Shown here one piece after another: positions 1 to 5,590 of a DNA stretch of 5,590 nt; the first letter of the stretch is position 1, and every line of letters begins with the position of its first letter. Origin of the DNA: Streptosporangiaceae bacterium. Lineage in GTDB: Bacteria > Actinomycetota > Actinomycetes > Streptosporangiales > Streptosporangiaceae. The notes under the pieces were generated by a model, which was given only the letters and a program-made list of their open reading frames with translations, was not told the origin of the DNA and did not search any database. The stretch lies in contig JASHSO010000292.1 in the NCBI GenBank assembly GCA_030038715.1, positions 1 through 5,590 on the forward strand. The letters are read 5' to 3'. Both the position numbers and the translations under genes were made by a program.

Positions 1-152
1 GCCGGGTACAGTTCCCTCGTGCCGTCCGTGCTGCCGTCGTCCACCACGACGAGTTCGATCTCGCAGGGGAACCCGACGTCGAGCACCTCCTTGATCGCCG
101 CGGTCAGCGTGGCCAATTCGTTGTAGACCGGCATCAGGATGGACAGTTTCAC
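1..152 (-). CDS. Family 2 glycosyltransferase, N-terminal fragment (runs off the left end)
   Basis: Only the first 50 codons are present; the gene continues past the left edge. The start is GTG at 152-150, and the product begins VKLSILMPVYNELATL. This is the first beta strand of a GT-A fold glycosyltransferase of family 2, with the usual 'MPVYNE' nucleotide-sugar-binding strand at residues 7-12. Residues 35-45 read VVVDDGSTDGT, the second hallmark of the family, where the Asp pair contacts the nucleotide. The pattern most resembles the dolichyl- or polyprenyl-phosphate mannose/glucose synthase branch (DPM1/GtrB-like), but the acceptor-determining part is missing, so the substrate cannot be given. 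Family members usually transfer a sugar from UDP- or GDP-sugar to a lipid or glycan at the inner face of the membrane. An AAGG at 164-161 lies 8 nt upstream of the GTG. It is divergent from the UDP-glucuronate decarboxylase gene, which fits a glycan-synthesis neighbourhood. The family call is strong; the specific role is unknown. Confidence 0.9.
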   Translation of the reverse strand, partial: MKLSILMPVYNELATLTAAIKEVLDVGFPCEIELVVVDDGSTDGTRELYP

Positions 153-239
153 GGCGTTAACCTTACGTGGCGATAACGAGCAAAAGCGTGACGATGAGGC
201 GGGCCAGATCTGCCGGGCCTGCGGGGTTCAGGAGACCAG
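153..239. promoter_or_regulatory. Divergent intergenic region with candidate back-to-back promoters
   Basis: This 87-bp gap separates the divergent glycosyltransferase and decarboxylase genes, so both promoters should lie here or just inside the coding ends. The AT-richer left part holds TTAACCTTA at 157-165. It gives an actinobacterial-type -10 (TANNNT) on both strands: TAACCT at 158-163 on plus and TAAGGT at 165-160 on minus. No convincing -35 is visible at the expected distance on either strand. GATAAC at 172-177 is an alternative weak plus-strand -10. The right part is GC-rich and carries the Shine-Dalgarno site of the downstream gene. The promoter assignment is inferred from motif and position only. 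Confidence 0.4.
230..234 (+). promoter_or_regulatory. Shine-Dalgarno site of the UDP-glucuronate decarboxylase gene
   Basis: AGGAG lies 5 nt before the GTG at 240. It decides the start codon of the decarboxylase gene, because the GTG is otherwise an ordinary codon in a GC-rich stretch. Confidence 0.8.
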
Positions 240-1229
240 GTGAACTCAGCACTCGATTACCCAGCCGCACCGGCCGGGGAGCCCAAGCGCATCCTAGTGA
301 CCGGCGGCTCGGGCTTCATAGGCTCGCATCTGTGCCGGAGGCTACTGCAACTCGGGAACGACGTACTCGTGGTCGACAACTTCTACTCGAGCACCCGCCG
401 CAACGTCCTCGACCTGCTGGGCGAGGACCGCTTCGAACTGATCCGGCACGATGTCACGTTCCCCCTGTACGTCGAGGTGGACGAGATCTACCACCTTGCC
501 TGCCCAGCTTCGCCGGTCTTCTACCAACGCGACCCGGTCCAGACCACGAAGACCTGCGTGCACGGCTCGATTAACATGCTCGGACTGGCCAAGCGGCTGG
601 GCGCGAAGATCCTGCTGGCCTCGACGTCCGAAGTGTACGGCGATCCGGCTCAGCATCCGCAGCAGGAGTCGTACTGGGGCAACGTGAACCCGATCGGCAT
701 CCGGTCCTGCTACGACGAGGGCAAGCGGTGTGCCGAGACCCTGTTCTTCGACTACTACCGGCAGCACCGGCTGCCGATCAAGGTCGCCCGGATCTTCAAC
801 ACCTATGGCCCGAACATGCTGGCCAACGACGGCAGGGTCGTCTCCAACTTCATTGTCAGCGCGCTTTCGGGCCAGCCGCTGACGGTGTTCGGTGACGGCT
901 CGCAGACCCGGTCCTTCTGCTACATCGATGACATGGTCGACGGGCTCATCCGGCTGATGGACTCGCCGCCGGAGGTCACCGGCCCAGTGAACCTCGGCAA
1001 TCCGGGCGAGTTCACCATGCTGGAACTGGCCAGGAAGGTCCAGGCGCTGACCGGCGGCGACGGCCGGATCGAGCATCGCACGCTCCCGGCCGACGACCCG
1101 GCACGGCGCAAGCCGGACATCGGCCGCGCCCGGGAGCTGCTGGGCTGGGAGCCCACGGTGCCACTGGACGAAGGGCTGAAGCGAACGGTCGAGTACTTCC
1201 GCGCCACGCTGGCCTACCCAGAACGCTGA
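240..1229 (+). CDS. uxs: UDP-glucuronate decarboxylase (UDP-xylose synthase), extended SDR family
   Basis: This enzyme converts UDP-glucuronate to UDP-xylose plus CO2 using tightly bound NAD+ (EC 4.1.1.35), in the cytoplasm. The product is 329 residues, normal for the soluble bacterial form, without the N-terminal membrane anchor of animal and some plant homologues. Visible features: the NAD-binding GGSGFIG at residues 22-28, an Asp at the end of beta 2 (D46) expected to hold the NAD ribose, the UXS-typical stretch [11 protein letters not shown], the STSEVYGDP active-site segment starting at S128 (T129, E131), the catalytic pair Y158/K162 in YDEGK, and [10 protein letters not shown]. The PASP and YDEGK segments distinguish it from dTDP-glucose 4,6-dehydratase and UDP-glucose epimerase. 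Start GTG 240 is supported by AGGAG. It precedes the malic enzyme gene by 7 nt. UDP-xylose would feed surface-polysaccharide or natural-product glycosylation, and the divergent glycosyltransferase fits this, though a functional link is inferred. No key residue is missing. Confidence 0.93.
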   Translation: MNSALDYPAAPAGEPKRILVTGGSGFIGSHLCRRLLQLGNDVLVVDNFYSSTRRNVLDLLGEDRFELIRHDVTFPLYVEVDEIYHLACPASPVFYQRDPVQTTKTCVHGSINMLGLAKRLGAKILLASTSEVYGDPAQHPQQESYWGNVNPIGIRSCYDEGKRCAETLFFDYYRQHRLPIKVARIFNTYGPNMLANDGRVVSNFIVSALSGQPLTVFGDGSQTRSFCYIDDMVDGLIRLMDSPPEVTGPVNLGNPGEFTMLELARKVQALTGGDGRIEHRTLPADDPARRKPDIGRARELLGWEPTVPLDEGLKRTVEYFRATLAYPER

Positions 1230-1236
1230 CCCGCGC

Positions 1237-2940
1237 GTGCGGACCACCTGGCTCGACGACGACGGCGCCTGGCGCACCACCCTGCGAGGGCGCCAGGTGC
1301 TTGCCGACGCCAGGATCAACAAGGGCACCGCGTTCAGCGACGCCGAGCGGGCGGCTCTCGGCCTGATCGGGCTGATCCCGGCCGGGCACATGACCCTGGA
1401 ACAACAGGCCAGCCGGGTCTACGCCCAGTACCTGAAGCAGCGCACCGACCTGGCGCGCAACGTGCTGCTGAACGAGGTGCACGACAGGAACGAGGTGCTG
1501 TATTACCGCCTGCTCGCCGATCACCTCAGCGAGATGCTGCCCGTTGTCTATACGCCAACCGTCGGCCAGGCGATCGAGAACTACAGTCACGAATACCGCC
1601 GGCCGCGGGGTATCTATCTATCGGTCGACAACCCGGACTTGATCGAGGTGTCGCTGCGGGCCAGCGGCAAGGAACCAGACGAGGTGGACCTGGTCGTGGC
1701 GACGGATGCCGGCGCGATTCTCGGCATCGGCGACTGGGGCGTCGGCGGCATGGGCATCGCGGTAGGCAAGCTGGCCGTCTACACCGCGGCCGGCTGCGCC
1801 GAGCCAGGCCGCACGTTGCCGGTCATGCTGGATGTTGGCACCGACAGGCAGAGCCTGCTCGACGACCCGCTTTACATCGGCAACCGCCACCCGCGAGTGC
1901 CTGCCGACAGCTACGACGCCTTCCTCGACAAGTTCGTGGCTACGCTGCGGACCGTCTTCCCAGCGGCGCTGCTGCACTGGGAGGACATGGCACCGCAGAA
2001 CGCACCGCGCCTGCTCAGCCGCTATCGCGACCTCGTGCCCAGCTTCAACGACGACATTCAGGGCACCGGCGCGGTCAACCTGGCCGCCGTGCTTGCCGCG
2101 CTGGCGGTCACCGGCATCGGCCTCCCCGAGCACCGGATCGTGATCTTCGGCGCGGGCTCGGCGGGCATCGGCATCGCCGACCAGCTAGCAGCCGAGCTCA
2201 CCGCATCCGGGCTGGGCCTAGAGCAGGCACGGTCGAGGTTCTGGACGGTAGACAGGCACGGGCTCACTGTCGCGGGTCAGCCCGGCCTCACCGACAGCCA
2301 GCTCAGGTACTGCCGGGACGGCGGAGAGGTGGCTAGCTGGCGCATCGATGCCAGCCTGGGCGGCATCCCGCTCGCCGAGGTGGTGCGGCAGGTGCGCCCC
2401 ACCGTGCTGATTGGCACATCGGGCCGGCCCGGCGCGTTCACCGAGGAGATCATCAGGGACATGGCGGCGCACACGAGCCGGCCTGTCATCATGCCGATGT
2501 CCAATCCGACCGAACTCGCCGAGGCCAGGCCGCAACAGCTAATCGAGTGGACCGACGGCAGGGCGCTGGTCGCCACCGGCAGCCCGTTCGGGCCCGTCGA
2601 GTACGACGGTACTCGCTACCGGATTGGGCAGGCCAACAACGCGCTGATCTTCCCCGGCCTCGGGCTCGGTGCGATCGCGACGCGCGCGAGCCGGGTCACC
2701 GACGGAATGTTCAGCGCCGCAGCGCACGCTCTGGCCGGCCTCGTCGACGCCAGCGGGCCAGGAGCACCGCTGCTGCCCGCGGCCGAGGCCCTGCGTGACA
2801 CTTCGCTCGTCGTCGCCACCGCGGTGGCCAGGACCGCGTGCCGCGAAGGCGTGGCCAGGCGGCAGCTGGGTGCCAACCTCGCCACCGAGATCCGCGACTT
2901 GATGTGGGAGCCCGCCTACCGGCCGGTCAGACCGGGCTGA
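1237..2940 (+). CDS. maeA: NAD-type malic enzyme (oxaloacetate-decarboxylating malate dehydrogenase)
   Basis: This cytoplasmic enzyme oxidatively decarboxylates malate to pyruvate, CO2 and NAD(P)H. It is the long SfcA/MaeA and eukaryotic type: 567 residues against the usual 540-580. Landmarks in order: KGTAF near residue 29, catalytic Tyr105 in VVYTPTVG, catalytic Lys178 in GIAVGKL, metal ligands E249-D250 (WEDMAPQNA) and D273 (FNDDIQGT), Rossmann GAGSAG at 305-310, the SNPTELAEA segment, and GSPFGPV...GQANNALIFPGLGLG. All catalytic residues are present. The position matching Lys362 of NADP-specific animal enzymes is Leu356, so NAD+ is the likelier cofactor (inference). GTG 1237 is the most upstream start after the in-frame stop at 1177-1179 and gives a normal N-terminus. 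It has no Shine-Dalgarno site and starts 7 nt after the decarboxylase stop, which suggests translational coupling or reinitiation. It converges on the ABC permease gene. The family is certain; cofactor preference is not. Confidence 0.95.
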   Translation: MRTTWLDDDGAWRTTLRGRQVLADARINKGTAFSDAERAALGLIGLIPAGHMTLEQQASRVYAQYLKQRTDLARNVLLNEVHDRNEVLYYRLLADHLSEMLPVVYTPTVGQAIENYSHEYRRPRGIYLSVDNPDLIEVSLRASGKEPDEVDLVVATDAGAILGIGDWGVGGMGIAVGKLAVYTAAGCAEPGRTLPVMLDVGTDRQSLLDDPLYIGNRHPRVPADSYDAFLDKFVATLRTVFPAALLHWEDMAPQNAPRLLSRYRDLVPSFNDDIQGTGAVNLAAVLAALAVTGIGLPEHRIVIFGAGSAGIGIADQLAAELTASGLGLEQARSRFWTVDRHGLTVAGQPGLTDSQLRYCRDGGEVASWRIDASLGGIPLAEVVRQVRPTVLIGTSGRPGAFTEEIIRDMAAHTSRPVIMPMSNPTELAEARPQQLIEWTDGRALVATGSPFGPVEYDGTRYRIGQANNALIFPGLGLGAIATRASRVTDGMFSAAAHALAGLVDASGPGAPLLPAAEALRDTSLVVATAVARTACREGVARRQLGANLATEIRDLMWEPAYRPVRPG

Positions 2941-2946
2941 GATAGA

Positions 2947-2964
2947 CCCGGCCGCGTCGCCGGG
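2947..2964. terminator. Candidate bidirectional terminator hairpin
   Basis: CCCGGC (2947-2952) and GCCGGG (2959-2964) form a perfect 6-bp all-GC stem with a 6-nt loop. It sits in the middle of the 30-bp gap between two convergent genes, starting 6 nt after the malic enzyme stop. There is no T-tract on either side, as is common for actinobacterial terminators. Its position supports the call, but such GC inverted repeats also arise by chance in DNA of this composition. Confidence 0.5.
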
Positions 2965-2970
2965 CAGCAG

Positions 2971-3816
2971 CTAGGCGTCGCGGAAGCGGAACACCACTGC
3001 GCCGGCCACTATCGCGGCTCCGGCCCACAGCGCCAGCACGCAGAGGCCGGCCCATGGTGTGATCGCCAGGCTCTTCAGGCCGGTGGTGTCCTGAATTGTC
3101 AGCCCCGCGATCGTAGGCGTCCACCGCTCGAGGCGGTGCTGCCAGTGCACGTTCCCGACGAAAGCTAGGGCAATCGGGAACACGTACAGCAGCGCCAGCG
3201 CGGCCCCGACCGCTACGGCAGAGTCCCGCACGATCACTGCGACGCCGAAGCTCATCAGCGCGACGAGGGCCAGGTACAGGACCGACCCACCCGCGGCCCG
3301 CACCGTCGGCCCGTAGCTCAGCCAGACCGGGTGAAAGCCGCGGGCGGCAGTAAAGCCATGGCTGGGCAGGATCAGGTGCCCGGCCAGCACCGATCCGAAG
3401 ACGCCTACCGCTCCCGCGATCAGCACGAGGCCGACCAGCAGGATCGCCTTGGCCGCGAATACGACAGGCCGGTTCGGCATCGCGGCCAACGTGGCCCGGA
3501 TCATGCCGGTGCTGTACTCGTTGCTGACCATCAGCACTGCCAGGATCGCCACGACCGCTTGCCCGAGCTGGACCCCAGTCAGGCTTAGTTTGGTCGTGTC
3601 GACCGGGCAGGTCAGGTTCAGCGGGCAGTGATTTGCGCCGATGGCCGCGACGCTGACCGCGATGGTCAGCGTCGCGACACCTAGGAGGAGCCAGGCGGGC
3701 CCGGAGACCGTGCGCAGCTTGGTCCACTCGGCATGCAGGGCGCGAGTCAGGCTTGCACCGCGCAATGCCGCCGGAGCCAACGTCACATCTAGCTGCGTCT
3801 GCACGCCGGCCTTCAT
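2971..3816 (-). CDS. ABC-2 type exporter permease subunit (second of the pair)
   Basis: An integral membrane subunit of an ABC exporter, 281 residues, with six predicted membrane segments: about 41-60, 82-97, 117-147, 174-196, 200-221 and 253-276. The N-terminus is cytoplasmic and carries HAEWTKLRTVSG (28-39), typical of actinobacterial ABC-2 permeases. Between segments 2 and 3, SNEYSTGMIRATLAAMPNR (98-116) is the cytoplasmic motif that should contact the ATPase. A cysteine pair (C64, C70) lies in the short outer loop after segment 1. The chosen start is ATG 3816, which overlaps the stop of the upstream permease gene as ATGA. Extending the open frame to 4125 would only overlap that gene and adds nothing homologous. 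There is no clear Shine-Dalgarno site, so translation is probably coupled. It ends FRFRDA, like its partner's RRRDA, showing that the two are paralogues. The substrate is unknown. Confidence 0.9.
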   Translation of the reverse strand: MKAGVQTQLDVTLAPAALRGASLTRALHAEWTKLRTVSGPAWLLLGVATLTIAVSVAAIGANHCPLNLTCPVDTTKLSLTGVQLGQAVVAILAVLMVSNEYSTGMIRATLAAMPNRPVVFAAKAILLVGLVLIAGAVGVFGSVLAGHLILPSHGFTAARGFHPVWLSYGPTVRAAGGSVLYLALVALMSFGVAVIVRDSAVAVGAALALLYVFPIALAFVGNVHWQHRLERWTPTIAGLTIQDTTGLKSLAITPWAGLCVLALWAGAAIVAGAVVFRFRDA

Positions 3817-5492
3817 GCGTCCCGCCGCCGCAGCATGACCAACGCCAGGGCCACGGCACCGGCCGCCCACAGGCACAGCACGCCAAACCCCGCGTACGGC
3901 GTCAGCGGATAGGAGCCCTGTATCGGCGATATCACGGTGCTGACCTGCGAGTACCGCGGGATGCTCTGTTCGATGGCCAGGCCCGCAGCCGGGGTCAGCC
4001 GCAGCAGCCAATCGCCGACGCTGGCCGGCACGACGTTGAGCACGGTCAGCAGGAACGGCATGACGACGAGAAGCACCGCGGCGGTGATCGCGATCGCGCT
4101 GCGCCGCAGGATGGCGCCCAGGCATACCGCCACCACCGCCACCAGGGCCACCATGGCCGCGGTGCCCACGATGACCCGCACCTCGGTGAGCACCGGCGCG
4201 GTCAGCAGTACCTGTCCCTGGTTCTCCAGCTTCGGGACACCCACGGCGATCGAGATCACTGCGGCTATTAGCCCGGTGACGAAGGCCACGGCGGCGATGA
4301 CCAGGGCCTTGGCGGCCAGCACCGCGCCGCGTCGCGGGGTGGCTGCCAGCGTGGTGCGAATGAGCCCGCGCCGGTACTCGCTGGTGAAGAACATCGCCGC
4401 TACGACCACGATCGCGATCAGCCCCACGAACGCGCCGACCAGGGTCTGCTCGATCGTGACCGTCGGCAGCCCTCCGCCCGGCCCCGGGGTGACCGGTGCG
4501 ATGTCGCCCGACCCGGTCACAGTAAAGGTGCCACCGGCACGGGTATAGGGCGCCTGGCCCTGACCGCCGGGACCTGGTCCACCGGACGGGCCTCCGCCGC
4601 CGATGCCAGGCGGCGGTGCTCCGGCCGGGCCCCCGCCGCCGACTGCAGTACCGGTCCAGGTGTCGCCGGACGCCCCGCCCGTCAGCCTGACGTGATCGAA
4701 TACACCGGTGGCCTGCGAAGGGCCGATGTTGTTGCTGGACCCGCCGAACGAGTTCTGAGACACCACGTAATTCGGTGAGGTCGCGAACATGCCCACTTGA
4801 ACCGTGGCGGGCAGCCCACTCAACCCGATCTTGCCGACCTGCGCCCAGTGCGTTCCGTCCGCGGAGTCATAACCGGTAATCGTGTCGCCGGCGCGGGTCA
4901 GCCGCAGCCAGCGCGGGTGTGCCGCCGAGACGGCGCCCGGCATCCCGGCGATGTCCCCGGTGAAGTTGTACTGCATCCGCACCCCATGACCGCCGGTCAC
5001 CATCATCGCGGCGTAGGCCGAGCCCTGGTGCGTGCTCTGCTTGATCATGATCCCGGCTTTGGCCCACGCCACCAGGCCAGGCACCAGCCCGCCGTTGCCA
5101 GCCGGCACTGGCCCCCCGCTCAGGTCGGCGCGCTTGCCGGTCAGCCCGGCAACCCGCACGGTGATGCTGCCGTTGCCGGTCAGCGGCTGGTGGACGAAGT
5201 AGAAGCTGTCGGTGACGACCTCGCCACCCGGTCCGTGCGGGACGTAGGGCAGGCAGGCCTTGCCCGACTTGGGCGGACCGCCGTTGATCTGGCAGCCGAC
5301 GCTCGCGTTCGCTGCCACGAACACACCGAGGAAGATGGTCAGCAGCGCGGCCACGATCATGCCGATCACCCAGCCGCGCACGCTGCGGAACTTGGTCCAT
5401 TCGGCGCGCAGCAGGCCGCCGAAGCCGCCGTGCCCGGGCCCGTCGCCGAACCCGGCGTCCGGCCGCGGCACCGAGATGGCGGGGGTCGTCAT
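3813..5492 (-). CDS. ABC-2 type exporter permease with an extracellular concanavalin A-like (DUF1349-like) domain
   Basis: A 559-residue membrane protein of the same exporter, about twice the length of a plain ABC-2 permease. Order: cytoplasmic N-terminus with RAEWTKFRSVRG (29-40); membrane segment 1 (41-60); outer loop with C67 and C80; a beta-rich domain at about 88-275; a Gly/Pro-rich tether (about 284-318); a short stretch TFTVTGSGDIAPV (322-334); then segments at about 348-368, 394-417, 438-461, 467-490 and 533-553. The inserted domain has the signatures of the DUF1349/laminin-G-like fold: TDSFYFVHQPLTGNGSITVRV, WAKAGIMIKQS (143-153), and WLRLTRAGDTITGYDSADG (195-213). Such domains usually occur in secreted carbohydrate-active proteins. 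The coupling motif SEYRRGLIRTTLAATPRR (371-388) is intact. Start ATG 5492 follows AGGAGG by 7 nt and overlaps the ATPase stop (ATGA). The transported substrate and the ligand of the outer domain are unknown. Confidence 0.9.
   Translation of the reverse strand: MTTPAISVPRPDAGFGDGPGHGGFGGLLRAEWTKFRSVRGWVIGMIVAALLTIFLGVFVAANASVGCQINGGPPKSGKACLPYVPHGPGGEVVTDSFYFVHQPLTGNGSITVRVAGLTGKRADLSGGPVPAGNGGLVPGLVAWAKAGIMIKQSTHQGSAYAAMMVTGGHGVRMQYNFTGDIAGMPGAVSAAHPRWLRLTRAGDTITGYDSADGTHWAQVGKIGLSGLPATVQVGMFATSPNYVVSQNSFGGSSNNIGPSQATGVFDHVRLTGGASGDTWTGTAVGGGGPAGAPPPGIGGGGPSGGPGPGGQGQAPYTRAGGTFTVTGSGDIAPVTPGPGGGLPTVTIEQTLVGAFVGLIAIVVVAAMFFTSEYRRGLIRTTLAATPRRGAVLAAKALVIAAVAFVTGLIAAVISIAVGVPKLENQGQVLLTAPVLTEVRVIVGTAAMVALVAVVAVCLGAILRRSAIAITAAVLLVVMPFLLTVLNVVPASVGDWLLRLTPAAGLAIEQSIPRYSQVSTVISPIQGSYPLTPYAGFGVLCLWAAGAVALALVMLRRRDA
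4539..4643 (-). repeat. Low-complexity Gly/Pro-rich tether
   Basis: This encodes about residues 284-318 of the large permease, composed mostly of Gly and Pro with a few Ala, Ser and Gln (runs such as GGGGPAGAPPPG and GGPGPGGQGQ). The DNA is strongly GC-biased low-complexity sequence. It probably forms a flexible or extended linker between the outer domain and membrane segment 2. Such tracts are prone to length variation and sequencing error. Confidence 0.8.
4668..5231 (-). other. Region encoding the extracellular concanavalin A/laminin-G-like insert
   Basis: This encodes about residues 88-275 of the large permease. The segment aligns by eye with the DUF1349 pattern seen at the C-termini of secreted glycan-active enzymes: a 'GDG.ITVRV' strand, 'KAGIMI', a Gly-Val-Arg-Met-Gln strand, 'WLRLTR.GDTITGY.S.DG..W', and a final 'FDHVRLTG' strand. 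Membrane topology places it outside the cell between segments 1 and 2. The boundaries are approximate. Fold recognition is from motif memory, not a search. Confidence 0.75.
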
Positions 5493-5590
5493 CGCGGCAC
5501 CTCCTGCTCATCGTCCGCATCGAAGTCGGCCGGGCGGAACTCGACGGATTGCTTGGTCAGCTCCAGGTAGGCCTGCTCCAGGGTGGCTCG
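5489..5590 (-). CDS. ABC transporter ATP-binding subunit, C-terminal fragment (runs off the right end)
   Basis: Only the last 33 residues and the TGA stop (5491-5489) are inside the window; the rest lies to the right. The visible part reads RATLEQAYLELTKQSVEF and ends in an acidic tail, DADDEQEVPR. The 'LEQAYLELT' helix is the typical C-terminal end of BcrA/NatA-type exporter ATPases, which energise ABC-2 permeases from the cytoplasm. Its stop overlaps the start of the large permease gene by 4 nt (ATGA), and its last codons contain that gene's ribosome-binding site, so the two are translationally coupled. None of the Walker or signature motifs are in the window. The call rests on the C-terminal motif plus operon context. 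Confidence 0.85.
   Translation of the reverse strand, partial: RATLEQAYLELTKQSVEFRPADFDADDEQEVPR
5498..5505 (-). promoter_or_regulatory. Shine-Dalgarno site of the large permease gene
   Basis: AGGAGGTG reads from 5505 to 5498 on the minus strand, with AGGAGG ending 7 nt before ATG 5492. It lies within the last codons of the ATPase gene and fixes the permease start. Confidence 0.85.

Noticed and set aside
205..212. CAGATCTG palindrome in the divergent gap as a possible operator
   Set aside because: It is only 8 bp, cannot be extended by flanking bases, and has no second copy, so chance is a sufficient explanation.
167..574. Plus-strand open frame overlapping the start of the decarboxylase gene
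   Set aside because: The Arg/Pro-rich translation has no motif and overlaps the certain gene in another frame.
342..1391. Long antisense open frame (349 codons) opposite the decarboxylase gene
   Set aside because: It lies entirely opposite a strongly conserved gene, has no recognisable domain, and is rich in Arg/Val/Gln as expected of a GC-rich shadow frame.
2927..3886. Second minus-strand frame across the small permease gene
   Set aside because: The Arg/Gly/Pro-rich shadow has no membrane segments, whereas the chosen frame has six and conserved motifs.
3817..4125. Upstream extension of the second permease gene to 4125
   Set aside because: It would overlap the first permease gene by over 300 nt. 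The extra residues are Arg-rich and non-homologous, while ATG 3816 gives the standard N-terminus and an ATGA overlap.
4797..5570. Plus-strand open frame (257 codons) opposite the large permease
   Set aside because: It is His/Arg/Pro-rich with no domain and lies opposite a well-supported gene with a clear Shine-Dalgarno site.
1..5590. CRISPR array, tRNA/rRNA genes, insertion sequence or attachment site
   Set aside because: No spaced direct repeats, cloverleaf-like sequence, transposase motif or terminal inverted repeats were seen, and genes fill almost the whole window.

Overview
The window comes from a high-GC actinobacterium. Coding GC is very high throughout, three of the five genes whose starts are visible begin with GTG, gene junctions are very tight, and the permeases are of the actinobacterial ABC-2 type with 'AEWTK' N-termini. 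The genus cannot be fixed from this sequence. There are six genes. Four are complete and two run off the window ends, and almost no DNA is left over.

Left part (1-2940). A family 2 glycosyltransferase (N-terminal 50 codons only, minus strand) diverges from a UDP-glucuronate decarboxylase (UDP-xylose synthase) across an 87-bp gap. That gap has a Shine-Dalgarno site for the decarboxylase and a near-symmetric TTAACCTTA block that could be a shared -10 region. The decarboxylase is followed after only 7 nt by a full-length NAD-type malic enzyme, so the two are probably co-transcribed. The first two genes suggest nucleotide-sugar and glycan synthesis. The malic enzyme is central carbon metabolism and is an unexpected partner.

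Middle (2941-2970). A 30-bp gap between convergent genes contains a perfect 6-bp GC-rich hairpin, a likely bidirectional terminator without a T-tract.

Right part (2971-5590, minus strand). This is a three-gene ABC exporter operon read right to left: the last 33 residues of an ATP-binding subunit, a 559-residue permease, and a 281-residue permease. Both junctions are 4-nt ATGA overlaps. The two permeases are clearly related to each other: same AEWTK N-terminus, same SEY/NEY...IR.TLAA.P.R cytoplasmic motif, same RDA C-terminus. They probably form a heterodimer.

The standout feature is in the first permease. A concanavalin A/laminin-G-like domain resembling the DUF1349 family, about 185 residues, sits in the extracellular loop between membrane segments 1 and 2, followed by a Gly/Pro-rich tether. 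The exporter therefore carries its own outward-facing putative binding domain. This is the best candidate in the window for an under-described system.
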